Source of the DNA: Tamarix chinensis
Lineage: Eukaryota > Streptophyta > Magnoliopsida > Caryophyllales > Tamaricaceae
Assembly: GCA_030549775.1 (NCBI GenBank)
Contig: CM060173.1
Coordinates: forward strand, 7,538,501 to 7,602,500
Reading direction: 5' to 3'
DNA length: 64,000 bases
A program made the position numbers and the translations under genes. This document shows, piece after piece, positions 1 through 12,995 of the stretch (its first letter is position 1; every line of letters starts with the position of its first letter). The notes under the pieces are model-generated. The model saw nothing but the letters and a program-made list of their open reading frames with translations. It did no database searches and was not told the DNA's origin.

Positions 1-1090
1 ACCTCCACCGACAAACATTTTCCACACCTAAAACCCAAGCACTGGAAGCCTTTTTTGCATCTCCCCCTAGGTGCAGCAAAACTCACAATTCCTTCACGCC
101 AAGCTGTAGAAAAAGTCACCATTCCAACCCCCTATCTGCAGCAAAAATCACAAAAACCTGCCCCTACCCTTCGGCAAAATCCACCAAAACACCCACTACC
201 AATGGAAACAACTACCGCACCATTTTCTTTCTTTTATTCCCTACCTTTGATGCAGAAAGAGCTTCTATTCCTACCCCTTAGCTGTAGCAAAAACACACCC
301 ACCTTCAACCATAACAACCAAAACTCACCTGTGTGCTGCACCATTTTCCACTGTTGCTCACCCTCCCTTCTGCCAACTCCACCGATCCCATCCCCTCCTT
401 TAGTGTAACACCCCCAAATTTATTACTGAAAAATTTCGTTTAAATCAAAGTTTTAGCGGAAGCAAGAGAATTTAAAATCGTAAATTCGGGGGCATTACCG
501 CCACACTTAGTACCAGATCGATCCATAACTACCGATCCGATACCAAGTGCTAAGGCTATAAAGAATAAAACCAGAAACGAATCATTCATAAAACACGAAT
601 TCTACAAACCAGGGTGCGAAGGTAAGGAGTTACATTCCGAATACAATTTAAAAGGTCCATATATCAGAATACTTAAAATAGCGGAATAGCAAGATACGAT
701 AAAACCCTTGAAAAGTTAAATGCGACATTTGTATCCTCTAAAGACAAATACGATTAAATCATGCAATTTTCGAAGGTAATTATCCGGACCACTTACTCAC
801 TCATATCCAGCCTTCCACCCCAATTTAGTAAACGATCAGACCTGCATCAAAGGTCTGCTCCCCACCATCGGTGGATCATTACAAGACCCGGTCAATCAAG
901 GCAGTATCAGTACGGGTCCAGTACTGAGTAAGGCGTAGACGCTAAAGCCAAGCATACAAGCACACACAATCATAAAAGCAACATGCAATACTACACAAGA
1001 TACATGTTCAATACGTCAGCCATACATCAAGTTGATTAATCGGAAAGCTGAAACATGCTCAAACAATGTCCGTTATTTCTTATTATGATA

Positions 1091-1560
1091 ATAATCTCTT
1101 TTCACACATTCTTCATTTAACCTGTAAGCACGGTGACCACCACTATTATAGCCGGTGGCCCGGAAATAAAACATAGGGCAGAACGCCTCTGACCACTATT
1201 CATAACCGGTGGAATGGATGGGCCCCGCACTTACATGGTGTTATAATAATCTCTTTTCACACATTCTTTATTTAACCTGTAAGCACGGTGACCACCACTA
1301 TTATAGCCGGTGGCCCAGAAATAAAATACAGGGCAGAACGCCTCTGACCACTATTCATAACCGGTGGAACGGACGGGCCCTGCACTTACATGGTGTTCCA
1401 CTGTAAGTGATTAGTATCTTTCCCGTGGTTTAACTTATTCGTTTGGGTCTGTCGAGCCCGAATCCCTCCACTATTATAGCCGGTGGTCCGGAAATATAAT
1501 CACAGGGCAAAACGCCTCTGACCACTATTAATAACCGGTGGAACGGACTGGGTCGGGCTC
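1091..1560 (+). repeat. 155-bp tandem duplication with hairpin-like motifs in solo LTR A1
   Basis: Two near-identical 155-bp units start at 1091 and 1246 (both begin ATAATCTCTTTTCACACATT), with a third partial, diverged unit to about 1560. Each unit has paired motifs CCACTATTATAGCCGGTGG and CCACTATTCATAACCGGTGG, separated by GGGCAGAACGCCTCTGA. The outer CCAC/GTGG can pair. The same words recur in other LTR copies of the window. Confidence 0.85.
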
Positions 1561-1823
1561 ATTAGTCTTTCTCTTTACGTAATTAATGTCTTAATCGTAT
1601 CTTATTGAATCACATCAGGTCCTTGACAAGCATAAGTCATTCACTACATTCATTACACATCACATACGGTAAAATTCCACATTCATAACTATACTTTACT
1701 CAATAGTACACATAGTAACACCAAACAACTCTAAACAGCCTTACGAACCATGATTGTCCACACCAAGCCATGGTTAACCACTCTTAACCTTCTTTAACCG
1801 TAACAACCACAATACCATCACGA

Positions 1824-2375
1824 AAACCCTAATGACACCATCAGTCATTAATACCACCAAGAAATCATAAATACTACTATATAAACCACAATACCATCTT
1901 GCAAACCCTAATACCACCATAAGTCATTAATACCACCAAGAAATCATTAAAACCACTATGTAAACCACAATACCATCTTCCAAACCCTAATACCACAATA
2001 AGTCATTAATACCACCAAGAAATCATTAAAACCACTATATAAACCACAATACCATCTTCCAAACCCTAATACCACAATAAGTCATTAATACCACCAAGAA
2101 ATCATTAAAACCACTATATAAACCACAATACCATCTTCCAAACCCTAATACCACAATAAGTCATTAATACCACCAAGAAATCATTAAACCACTATATAAA
2201 CCACAATACCATCTTCCAAACCCGAATACCACAATAAGTCATTAATACCACCCAGTAATTATTAAAACAACTATATAAACCCTAATGCCACCTTACAAAC
2301 CCTAATACCACCATAGGTCATTAATACCACCAAATACTCATTAAAACCACTATATAAACTCCTATACTACCCATC
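1824..2375 (+). repeat. 79-bp tandem array in solo LTR A1
   Basis: The word AAACCCTAAT (or AAACCCGAAT) recurs at 1824, 1903, 1982, 2061, 2140, 2218 and 2297, giving a 78-79 bp period over seven units. Each unit carries CATTAATACCACCAAGAAAT and ACCACTATATAAACCACAA. Central units are nearly identical and edge units are more diverged, which points to recent slippage or unequal exchange. Confidence 0.9.
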
Positions 2376-3349
2376 ATATCTCCAAGCAACAAACTTCCCC
2401 ATGCAACCTTAATTTATACCCACCTTTTTGTTTACTTAATTCCACCTTCTCCTCATTATCTCACAAATGGTGAATTCCTTAGGTCGTCCTTATCTTGTTT
2501 AGCCAACATACTCCCCTTTGGTCATTCTAACCTCTTATTTTTCTTTTTCAAGTCTCTCACTTCACCACACTCCCTCACATAACCCAACCTACATGACGTA
2601 GGGGTCACGTCACATCACACTACATCACAACACATCACACTTGCACCACAGCATATTAGTACACGAAGACTAGGATACGGGGACGTACCTCGGATCCATG
2701 CTGCGCTTCACAAATAAACACATAGTATACAGGTTATAGCATACAATTGTACAAAGCATATAAGACACTTAAAACAAGCAGTGCACACAAGTGGCCTTAG
2801 TTACGTCCTTACCTAAATCGGCGCCGGGCTTGGAGCACGCTCCTACACCTCTCGGGGTTTGACCCGGTTCACCTATAAGAGGGAAAGAGATCCCTAGTTC
2901 GTGGGTCCACGAGAAAGCTTTCCTAGACCCGATAGAAATCGAAAACTAAATTAGAAACTATCCTATCAATCAATAATTTCAATTATTATAATTTAATCGA
3001 TACAAAGAGACACAAACTATTTTTCTTGGAAAATGTGTCCAAAACTTAGGACTTAAAAGCATAGCTCTATTAAGATCTAAGATTAAATATAAATCAAAAC
3101 AGATTAATACAAACACATTTAGGACATTTCAAATTAGTTTGGAAACCCGAGAAGAATAATCGATCATAGGTTAATTTATCGAAAATAACTTATTTATTAG
3201 GTTTTACAACTAAATAAGTAATCCAACCAATTTACATAGAATCAAATCCCAACCGATTAGGTTAAAACATAATTTAAATGATGTAAAACCCAAAGATAGA
3301 AATCGACTAGATAAACTACACATAGCAAAATTAATTCTACAGAATCATC

Positions 3350-4440
3350 CCCGAAGATTAGGGTTTTAAATGCCTAACTACGAATCAACCAAATTACTTT
3401 GATTACCTCGAATTGATAGTTTTAAAATACAATTAAACTAATTTTAGATAAATCCAGATAATCAAATTTCAACAAAACAATCTTCTGATTAACCAATTAC
3501 AAACAATCCATTTTTAAAATTAGGGTTTTAAAGCCCATGACACAACTCAAGTAATTCAAATCCATTAATTACAATTAAAGGTATTAGAAAGTAATTAGGA
3601 TCATTTCAACTACTTCTATAAATCTAATTTTAGCAAAACAACTATACAAATAACTAATTTCATAACCTCACTTAAAATCTAGGGTTTTAAGCCCAAAAAT
3701 ATGATTCGGTAAAATTCTATAAATTTAATCAAATTGAAGGTTTAGAAATACAATTAAACACATTTTATAACATATCAAATAATCAATTGATCAAAATCAA
3801 TAAAGGAAATACCCAATTTAGCACAATTAGGGTTTTTAGCCCGAAACGCAAACCCGATCAATTATTGCCAAAACATACCAATTGACAATTCAGAAATGTA
3901 ATTAAACATATTCTAATATAATATAGTCAATTGAATAAAATAACCCAATTACAAAATCTAATTTAAACCCGCGGGGGTTTTGACCTAAAAATCCAATTCC
4001 GGTCAATTACGTACAATTTTCCCAAATCAACACTTCTAATATAAAATTAAATACATTTTAAACAATATTATAAAATCAATTGAGTGGAATAGCTCAATTA
4101 TATGACCCAATTTCATTATACCCGAAATTTGACCTAGGAATCAAATTCCGATAAAACCTGCATAAATTTCTCAAATTGATAGTTCCAAAATGAAATTGGA
4201 TACATTTTAAAACATATTGTATAATCAATTTGTCCGAAATCACAAAAACGAGCGGATCCAAAAATTTGGGCATAACCCGGCTAAAAATCCAATTTTTCCA
4301 AAATTTCAACACAACCACACAATTAACTCGTCCAAATCATTCTTATAGCATATACATACATAATCAAACAACTAATTTAGCTTTTTATAAGCTAATTCAT
4401 ACCCAATCAACCAAAACAAGGGTTAGGGTTTTTCGGAAAT
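3350..4440 (+). repeat. Degenerate ~150-bp tandem repeats in solo LTR A1
   Basis: The word TTAGGGTTTTAAGCCC and its variants recur near 3360, 3522, 3680, 3830, 3968, 4110 and 4427, about 140-160 bp apart. Each is followed by an AATTCNATAAAATT-like stretch. The same family appears inverted at 12150-12990 and 57080-57970, so the array is an old internal part of this LTR subfamily. Confidence 0.6.
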
Positions 4441-4830
4441 TATACCAAACGAAAAACCGACGGATCGGGGCAAAGGAAGGCCGGGGAAGCTTCGTCGGGG
4501 AACAAGGGTGGCTCGCCGGTGGTCAGCAGGGCTCGTCGGTGGCCGGGCGGTGGTGCGAGCTGCGTGGCCTGTTGTTGTTGCTGTCGCCCGCTGCTGCGTG
4601 GGCTGCTGTCGCGTGGCTGCTGCTGTTGTGGTTGCTATAGTGGTGGTCGACGGTGGCTGGAGGTCGGCGAGCAGGGAGGAGGAGGAGGTGGCGGAGCAAG
4701 GGAGGAGGTGAGGGCTAGGGTCCTGGGGCTGCGAACAAGGGCAGATCGGGAGAGGAGTCGGGGTAGGGAAGAGAGAAAGAAAAAGAAGAGGGGGGTCGAG
4801 GTCAGGGTCCCGACCGTTTTTTTTTTTTTA
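4430..4830. other. GC- and purine-rich block of solo LTR A1
   Basis: This is a sharp compositional change in an otherwise AT-rich LTR: GGTGGC/GTTGCTG-rich sequence, then GAGGAGGA and AGAAAGAAAAAGAAG tracts. Frames open in several registers here give Arg-, Gly- and Val-rich or Cys-rich peptides, as expected from composition. I do not call a gene. Equivalent blocks occur in other copies (31725-32520, 38000-39250, and as CT-rich sequence at 25130-26400 and 58606-59130). Confidence 0.6.
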
Positions 4831-7800
4831 CAAAACAAGTATCAAATAAAATATTAAAAGCTTAAAATTAATATTGGAAGATTTTATCTAAAATTTTTCA
4901 AACAAAAATTATTTCGTAAGTTTCCGAAAGCTTAAAATAAATAAAACAACTGTATACAAGATTTCGGAAACATTATTGGCAGAATTTACCAACGAACATA
5001 AAAATTGTATTATCTACAAAAATATGTTATAAGACCCCGAAAAATTATTTAAAGACATATACTAAAATATTTAAATCAAAAGAATAAAACGAAAGGGAAT
5101 TAATTCCCGAAATAATTTCATAAATAAACTCCAAAAATCTTTTCAATTGAAAACTTTCCGAAAATATTAGCGATTACCGAAAACGAATAAATTTAAAGTC
5201 GGAAATATGTTCTACGGATAAAATTATTAAAATAAATTTAACTATTTAAATAGAAATTCTATAATTCAAATAATATATTTCGTTAACGAAATATAAGTTC
5301 AAAACAAAGTAATAATCACATAACGAAGATATAATCGAAAACGAATTAAAAATATTAAAACCCAAAATACGAGAAAGAACGGGAATATATATTTTTAACC
5401 GAAGATCGAAATCATAAGAATATAATAAAATCATTGTCGTGAACGGATTTGTCTAGAATGATTCGCAACGACAATGATTAATTACATTAAATTATGAATT
5501 CAAAATCATCGGTAAATCCGTAAAACGAAACAAAATTAGAATAATTAATTATTTACATCAAATTATGCTAATAAAATCATTAAACTCAATAAATCTGGAT
5601 TTTAAAAATACGGGGTATTACATTTAGGCCTCCATTGCTGCTGAAACCTCCCTAATAATGGAAGATTGTGTCGTTGCTAGACCACCCTTGCTCGGCAACC
5701 CGAACCAGTCCCCCCCTTTGTTACACAATTTTTGGCCGACACCTTCTTGGAATCTCGGTTTAGTTTTTCCCCATTCTTTTCTATTCCATTAACTTAAACC
5801 TTCATTAATTATATTTTTTAATTATTCTTAGGTAATATTTTAGAAGTTTTGAAAGAAGCGGATTAGGATAAAATGTACTTAGAGATTGGAGCCTTAATTT
5901 ATTAGTAAGGATACTAGTCAATGTTTTGGGTTTTATGTTAAATGCTTGTATAATTATATGTGTTATTATGTTATTTTTATTATACTATTAAAATTCATGT
6001 TTTTGATGATATGATATATTAATATGAATTATATGATAGGAAGAAAATGAGAATAACAAAAGATATGCTGATGCGATAATATTACACTAGGATGTATTTT
6101 TATGTATGAGTATAAATTTTTGGAGAGTAATATGGGCCTAGTAAATTATTATAAATGGGAAATAATTATATTTAAGATGTATTTTGATAAAAGAAAGATT
6201 TGAAAATAATGATATTGAGGATATGAGACTTTCATAAAATAAAGGCTATTAGTTAAATTTGAGGGCATTTTTGTCAATATGGGTTAATATGGAAATTTTG
6301 GTATTTTAATGTGTTATATGGATTAAAATATAACAATAACATCAAATGAAGTGTTTGGGAGAGGTTATGAAGGTCATAAGTTATTCAAATGAGAAAATAG
6401 CCAAATTTGGGAATATTAGCCTTAAAATGGTAATATTATTATCACATGTGTAAAATATTAGATTTAGGATATGAATTTTGGATATATTGTTAATATGGGT
6501 ATTTTGAGGATTTATATTTAATTTAGTAATTATATGAGTCTTATAGGATAAGTTATGGCTTATTTGTGAAATTAGGGTTTTGAGAGCCTTATTAATAGTA
6601 ACTTTTAAGACAATTCTATTATTGTATATGTAAGACATGGGAGTTAGAAATTAAAATTTAGGATGTTATGCTTAGATTATAAATTTAGGGTTTTGGGGGG
6701 AAATAAGCATGTTAATCTTTGAGAACGATCTTGTTATCTATATGTTGATGACTTTGCTTACCTTAATTATTTTGTACTCATAAATAAATCATGAATAGGA
6801 TATTAATTATTTAAAGTGAAAAATCACATGAGTTAGGACTGGTTGTATATGTTTGTTCCATAGGACAAGAGCAATAGTCGGCCGCATTTTGCCTCGGTAT
6901 TGTATATTATTAATTGTTCCACCAATAAGAATAGTGGCCACAAGAATTTTATCCTAGGGTGGAATAACTATTCCACTGGTTGAGAATAGTGGGGTCCCTG
7001 AACTCAATTTAAAGTAAATCCCGAGAACGATTATAATTATTTATAAGACACTAATCACGTAAAGTGGAATACTACATTAGTCAGGACTAGTTGTATATGT
7101 TTGTTCCACTGAATAAGAGCATTATCTGGGAGCGTTTTTCCCCGAGAATGAATATTATTAATTTTTCCATTGGTAAGAATAGTGGCCAAATGTATTTTTT
7201 TGAGGTTGTATGTTATTAACCATTTCACTCATAAGAATAGTTATCAGGAGCATTTTACCCTGAGGTAGGATAACCGTTCTACCGGTTGAGAATAGTGGGA
7301 TTCCTGAACTCAACGCATATAAAGTAATAGATCCTGATATATTCTAATAATATGAATCTGGACTAGTAATTACCTTGTGTTGATTCTTGTATCTCACATG
7401 TATACTACTTTCCATTGTGAATGTGTATAATGATATGTTTTCCTAGTTTTGACTATATTGTTACCTTACTCAATATGTAGCATATTAATCATCCTTTTTA
7501 TGGATGCTACTCAATCCAACAAGTAGATCTACCCTATTTTGTAGGTAATTGATGATTATTAGCTTGATGTGCTTACCTTGGGTGAGCGCTAAATGAATTG
7601 TTAAAGGGTATAGTTATCCGAATATCTCTATCTTTCTTTGGACTCTTAATCTTCTATTCCTACTAATTATTCCCTTCTCTCTATTTTGTATCCTATATCA
7701 CGGTGGAATCAAGTGCTTCCCACACTTGATTCTTAGGTATAAGGTTACGTTTACCTTACACCTGACATAGATTAGATATAGGGAGTGCTTCTTTTATGTT

Positions 7801-7895
7801 AGATGCGGTGTAACACCCCTATGTTTTGTGTTTTGGCTTCTAATATTAACTCTTTAAAACAAAATTTTTAAGTTCTAAAATTTAGGGATGTTATA

Positions 7896-8935
7896 ATAGG
7901 AATCATCATTAACTAATCCTAATCTTACGTACATACTTTGATGCGAATCATAGTAATCCTAACTATCATGCATTAGTAATCATGAGTTTTTTTAATTTTA
8001 TGATGGCATTCAAATCATAACTTCACAAGAATAAAAATCCTATCAAAACCCTAGACATGCATATAAATTAACTTACAATAATATTACTTACCATTTATTT
8101 GACATGTTATCATTTATCATGCATGTCATAATAATTATAAAATTTAAAACCCTATCATAATTCTAGGTCTAAAAAAAATCCTATCATGCTCATATATAAT
8201 TTCTACCATCTTATAAGTAATTAGATTTACCTAATCTAAGCTTACACAAAAAAGTATAAAATCGTATCCTATAAAATCCTTAAAGATTACCTAGGAAAGT
8301 AACACCCAAACACATTTATATTAGCATTTAATATAACACAACAATAAACCATAATTACTAAAAACAACTTAATGATAACTAACTAGCTGAAGTAAAGTAG
8401 CAAGGACCAACCAAAACTCATGGAACAAAAGAAGGAGGAATAAAGGGAGTATACTGAGAAGGAGGGGTTAGCAATGACAGAAATGGCTGGTGTAGGGAGG
8501 GGATAAATGGTGTAGAAAAGTGCAGCAAAGGGAGGAGCTATGGCAAGAAAAGGTGCATTAAGAGGAGTAGCCACAGTAGAAATGGCTAAAGCCAAAGAGG
8601 TTGGTGTTCGATACTTTTGGCTCAAGGTTAGGAGTGATTTTGGTGAGGTTGTAGGACTTTGGTGGCTGAGGATGTAGCAAGGAGTGGAAGTGTAATGGAA
8701 GTGGGTGCAACGAGGTAGGGATTTGTAATAGTTTTAGGTAAAGGTGGTGCTTGGTGTTCAATGTGTTTGGAAAAAGGTAGAACTCAGGTGAGTTGGGATG
8801 AGGGAGTGAGGTGTTCTTTTGTGAGGTTGCACATTGGTATGGGATGGTTTTGGCAGGAGTAGGCAGTGTAGGGTGTAGGGGATTGGTGTAGGTGAACGTT
8901 ACTAAGGGAATCTATTAAATATATATTATATTTTT
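7896..8935 (+). mobile_element. Partial large-LTR fragment, alpha-left orientation
   Basis: The sequence from about 7900 to 8300 is, reverse-complemented, similar to 14000-14300. Shared words include AGGTAAATC, GGTAGAAATTATAT, GAGCATG and AGGGTTTTAAATT. It is followed by a purine-rich block (8400-8900) as in other copies. The alpha part is missing and no clear terminal TACA or TSD is visible. Frames open on the minus strand at 8383-8761 are compositional. Confidence 0.5.
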
Positions 8936-9228
8936 TAACCATTGTTGGTACAACAATGGTGAACCTTGCTATAAATTTATATTATATTTTTTAAAAAATA
9001 GGTTAAATCTATTAAAATAATGAGGAAAAAAATTTTAAAAAAATTATAAACTACAATTTATATTAGTTAATTTAAATTATCAATAATTTTTTTAAAATAA
9101 ATTAATTAAATATTTTTAATACCAATTTTAATATTAAAAAATTTACAATATATATATATATATATATTAAAACATATAAAAAAAGATATCTAAATATCGT
9201 TTCCGTGATTCATGTCTAATCTCTACAG

Positions 9229-9318
9229 ATGGCCAATTCATCGGTAGAATACAGCCGAGAAGATAAATTGTGGAATGAATTTGATGAGGTTGTTCATCAG
9301 CATAAGTCGACCTCTAAT
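9229..9318 (+). pseudogene. Possible fossil exon, 30 codons, unknown family
   Basis: ATG at 9229 opens a frame of 38 residues to TGA at 9343-9345. It is preceded by a splice-acceptor-like TCTCTACAG and crossed at 9318/9319 by a donor-like AAT|GTAAGC. The 90-bp piece between the two signals is in frame and reads MANSSVEYSREDKLWNEFDE followed by VVHQH. Its base composition (balanced, codon-like) stands out in AT-rich surroundings. I do not recognise the family and no companion exon is visible, so it may be a transduplicated or relic exon, or chance. Confidence 0.3.
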
Positions 9319-9729
9319 GTAAGCTGTGGGGACGGACAAGCGTGACAATACAAACTATAACAAAATTAAAATAAACTATAATATTATTTTATTTTATTTT
9401 ATTTTATGGTTTAAAAATTCACAGTTTTATTAGAACATTTTTCAAGCAATTTCGGTTTAAAAAATTAAATTGTAATTTATAAACCACCAAATATATATAT
9501 ATATATATATTATTGGTAATGTTATTGTTAAATGAATATTATTGGATATAATTCTAGCAAATAGTGACGTTATAAGTATATACATTCATCATAAAATTTT
9601 TTTATAATAGATTTTTTTATCTTTATTATATCTCTAAGATATATATACCAAATTTTTTTTTGTCATTTATATACTTAAAATAGTTGGAAAGTTGCTTCAA
9701 AAATATTATATAATTTACATATCACTTGA

Positions 9730-9731
<2 letters not shown>

Positions 9732-9798
<67 letters not shown>
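9732..9798 (+). repeat. Compound microsatellite (GT)n(TTG)n
   Basis: An uninterrupted GT run of about 18 units (9732-9768) is followed directly by about 10 TTG units and a few TTA units. Confidence 0.95.
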
Positions 9799-9799
<1 letters not shown>

Positions 9800-11579
9800 A
9801 TTATTATTTACAATTGTACATATGGCTTATATATAAACAATATATATACTATAACATCCTGAGTCCATGTGATTATGAAGAACTACTATGAAGCGCTTTT
9901 GAATTAATTGCCTAATCTTACATATCAATACAATTCTTTTTAGCATACTTTATTCTCAATTATATATTTTTCGAAAAAAATTAGAAAATTTTCTAAATTT
10001 TCAGGATTATTCATCTAAAAAATTACTTCATGACCGACACATTTAACTCTAGAGTTCTTATAATTAAATCACTAAAAAAATAGTATACTATGTTGATATA
10101 AAAAGTCATATCAATCCTTATAATACTTCAATCAAATTTGGAGTGTTACGCGCATACACACACATATATAGTATGTTAGATATTATTATAAATATAATAT
10201 TTTTAAATTACAATTTATTATTGATTATTCATTATTTCTGATTTTTGTAAGAATATTAAAGTGATTTTGAGTTGAGAAATTAATTTTTCATATTTAAGAG
10301 GCAAAAATTGTAAATTGAATAGAAGTGAACCATAAATCCCTAATATGTATATGTTTAGTCTTAATTATTTTAAAAAATGATTTAATTTAGTTTGATAATG
10401 AAATGGGACCAAACCAAACATTACTTACCCCTAACACCAATTAAACTTATAATCCATTTGGTTTGGGATTAATGATGAGGGTTAATGAAGATGAATTAAC
10501 TAATTTACCTCGTTTGGAAATGAATTTTGTTAACTTCAACTAGATGAATCAGGTTTAAAGTTTCTCATTCATTCACCTTGATTAACCTTATTTTCATTCA
10601 CTTCCAATTTTAAAAGTAATAGTGGTGACAGTGAAAATATAATTAAATTTAACACATTCACCTCAATTCAAATAGGATTTTCAAAATATTTACCCTGATT
10701 TACGTAGGTTAGGTTAATATCATCCAAAAAATACTTTAAAATATTCACCCCAATTTTAAACTATTCTTTTTATCTAGATTAATTTTTACTATTTATTATT
10801 GTTCATATTTATTTGAATCCAAACAAAGTATTAAAAAACATTGATGCCTACTTGCCTCAAAATAATTGCTTCATTCTAAGTTGATTAATGTTTTGGATAT
10901 ATCTTTCCTATTACTTTGCTATTTATTGTCTTTCATATGAACCTAAAAAAAATTATCGGCAATCCTTCTCATAATTTCTACCGTATAGAATGTGTATTCT
11001 GTTGATGTCACTATAATACTAAATTTTTTAAAAATTAAAATATGTTTTTATTTAAATTATTAAAACATAAAAAATACTATAATATTTTATATAATTTTTT
11101 TTTCTATAAATAGATATCTATATTCATATACTTTTGCCAAAAAATAATTTTAGTAAAATACTGTATAATATTTTTTATTTTTTAAATTCAAATTTTCAAA
11201 CTTCGTTATTTTATAAATGTAATTTAATAAAAATATTTAATTATTTAATTTTGATTTATTTTATAGTTTATTAATGGTTTTGAATTCATATCATAATTTA
11301 GTTAATCATTGCCATGTAGGCTATCTAGATAAATTCATTCACTACTATGATTGTTATTATATCCATATAATTTTAATTTTTATTTAAAAATATATTTAAG
11401 TTCTCTCTTATTTTTTGTTTAATATTTTAAATTTATTTTTTATTATAAATTCATAGTGTAATCATTATTTTTTTAAGTTATATTTTATCAATAAACCTAA
11501 TGTTTTAAATTATAAAATTTCCTTTAAAGTAGTAAAATTATTTTAATAAATTTTTATCTATAACAAATATTTTATTCAT

Positions 11580-12995
11580 TGAATTTATCTTACAATGTGG
11601 ATAACATATTTCTCTTATTTCTCTTTCTTTCCCTTTTCTTTTACTTTTGCCCGAAAAACCCGTTCCCAACCTCCCTACCCTTCAACCTAGACCACCATGC
11701 CAATCCACCACCACACCATATTGCCTACCACTATAAGTCATTGGCTTCTTTCAATTGCAACAAATGATGGGTGATGGAAATAGCCAATGCGAGTAGAAAA
11801 GTTTCAAATCAGCCCCACTCTAGCACCTCCTTCCATTGTACATCACCGCCTCATGACACCATATCCACTCGCACACCACAACACCATGCCAAACCACCAC
11901 CATTAGTTGCACCAACCTCTAGCCTCATTGATACCCCTCCAACACTAACTATAAAAGTAGCAACAAAAAAATTAGAGTCGTGGTGCACAAAGTAATATCA
12001 CATCATTAGCTAGACACCATTGTCAAGCCATGCATTGTGAGCCCAATCAGACGACCGACGAGAAATGGTTGACCTTCGTCGAAGCTCCCCCAGTCTTCAC
12101 CCACTCCGATTTGTAGATTTTATTTGGTATAAATTTCCATACCCCTAATCCTAATTCTTGAATTTATTTGTACTATTTGGCATTTGTTATGTCAAATTAG
12201 TTGTCAAGAATTATATGAATATGCTTGATGTGCAATTTGAGAGGATTGGTGATTGTTAATTTGTTCAATTTCAAGGGTTTTGGATTTTTAACTCCAATAT
12301 GCCTGGATTGCTCTGACTTATCTAATTAATCTATTTTTGATCAATGAAATTTACAATATATTTTTAAATATATCTAATTTCATGCTAATTGCTTCAATTT
12401 GATAAATCATTGAAATGGATTGAATTAGGATTTTTGAGGTTAAACCCTAATCTAAGAGCCACGCCTTTAAGTTATGCTTGATTTTTGAGTTGTTTTTACT
12501 AATTGGATTTACGAAATGCTTTAGAATATGCTTAATGATATTTCTAATTTGTTAATTTAATAAAATTTATGAGTATCAACTTAATTGGGAATTTTAGGTC
12601 ATAAATCTAATATTGTTAAATAAGATAATTTATGGGTTTTAACCAAATTAATCATATAATATGTTTTAAGATACTTAATTTCATCTTCAGATCATCAATT
12701 TGACTAATTGAGTAAGAATTGACCGGATTTGCATTCCAAGCCAAAACCCTAAATTTGGAAAATGATTTTCTTAAATGGACTATTTGTAAGATTATCTTAT
12801 CAAAATTAATTATCTAGATTTATCTAAAACTATCTTAATAGTATTTTTAAATTATGATTTTGAGGTAATCAAAGTGAATTGGTTTATTTGTATTTCGCAC
12901 CTAAAAGTATAATTTTTGGAGATAGTTCTTTGAAATTGATTTGGTTATAATTTTTTTTACCTAGTTGATTACTAGCTTTGATTTGAAAGCATTCT
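11580..12995 (-). mobile_element. Partial large-LTR fragment, A1-like subfamily, alpha-right orientation
   Basis: A CT-rich block (11600-12000, CCACCACACC-type) and a short GC-rich piece (12000-12120) are followed by degenerate repeats with AAACCCTAA and ATTTGACCGGATTT-like words. These match the inverted order of A1 (purine block, then 150-bp repeats). It is cut at 12995 by the next LTR start. The open frames at 11579-11995 are compositional. No alpha end or TSD is visible. Confidence 0.5.

Larger units (their letters stand above)
404..5622 (+). mobile_element. Solo LTR A1, large-LTR (Ty3/gypsy-type) superfamily
   Basis: This 5,219-bp block starts TGTAACACCCCC and ends CGGGGTATTACA. It is flanked by a perfect 5-bp target duplication, TTTAG, at 399-403 and 5623-5627. 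It has no internal gag-pol and no second LTR, so it is best read as a solo LTR left by unequal recombination. Left to right it holds the alpha end with AGCGGAAGCAAG (about 463), a 155-bp tandem duplication with CCACTATTATA..GGTGG motifs, a 79-bp tandem array, degenerate 150-bp repeats, a GC/purine-rich block (4430-4830) and an AT-rich beta end. The length suits long-LTR chromovirus-like (Tekay/Del) elements. That lineage is inferred from the ends only. Confidence 0.85.
1..7895 (-). mobile_element. Large-LTR copy D, left end outside window, split by solo LTR A1
   Basis: Two blocks, 1-398 and 5628-7895, read as one LTR once the insertion at 404-5622 is removed. The left block is pyrimidine-rich with recurring CTGCAGCAAAAATCAC-like words. 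The right block runs from a CT-rich start through AT-rich DNA to a cluster of CCACTATTC/GAATAGTGG motifs (6900-7310) and ends near 7895 in TTTAGGGATGTTATA. That is a decayed form of the GGGTGTTACA terminus seen in other copies. Orientation is alpha-right. The beta end lies before base 1, so length and TSD cannot be checked. It is probably a solo LTR or one LTR of a larger element. No coding sequence is visible. Confidence 0.6.
8936..11579. other. AT-rich intergenic DNA with microsatellites and a short palindrome
   Basis: This AT-rich region has few shared repeats. A 9-bp-armed palindrome ACCATTGTTGGTACAACAATGGT-like sequence (8938-8960) is followed by a second copy of its left flank TATATTATATTTTTTA. 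TA runs lie near 9155-9170 and 9490-9510. A CCAAACCAAA / TTTGGTTTGG inverted pair (about 10412-10466) hints at a small MITE, but its ends are not defined. The last 600 bp may be the AT-rich beta end of the LTR fragment that follows. A possible exon at 9229-9318 is listed separately. Confidence 0.5.

Noticed and set aside
55..408. 117-codon frame at the window start
   Set aside because: Pyrimidine-rich LTR DNA, and it runs across the LTR insertion boundary at 404.
1824..2375. AAACCCTAA words as a telomere-like repeat
   Set aside because: The word occurs once per 79-bp unit and is never in head-to-tail 7-bp arrays, so it is part of the LTR minisatellite.
1824..2375. CRISPR-like array
   Set aside because: The whole 79-bp unit repeats with no unique spacers, and the context is a plant LTR.
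2820..2900. Possible tRNA gene near TTTGACCCGGTTCACC
   Set aside because: No A box or cloverleaf could be formed around it.
4230..4857. Overlapping reading frames (136, 112, 67 codons) as genes
   Set aside because: They overlap in several frames on both strands in a GC- and purine-rich LTR block; peptides are Val/Gly/Cys/Arg-rich by composition.
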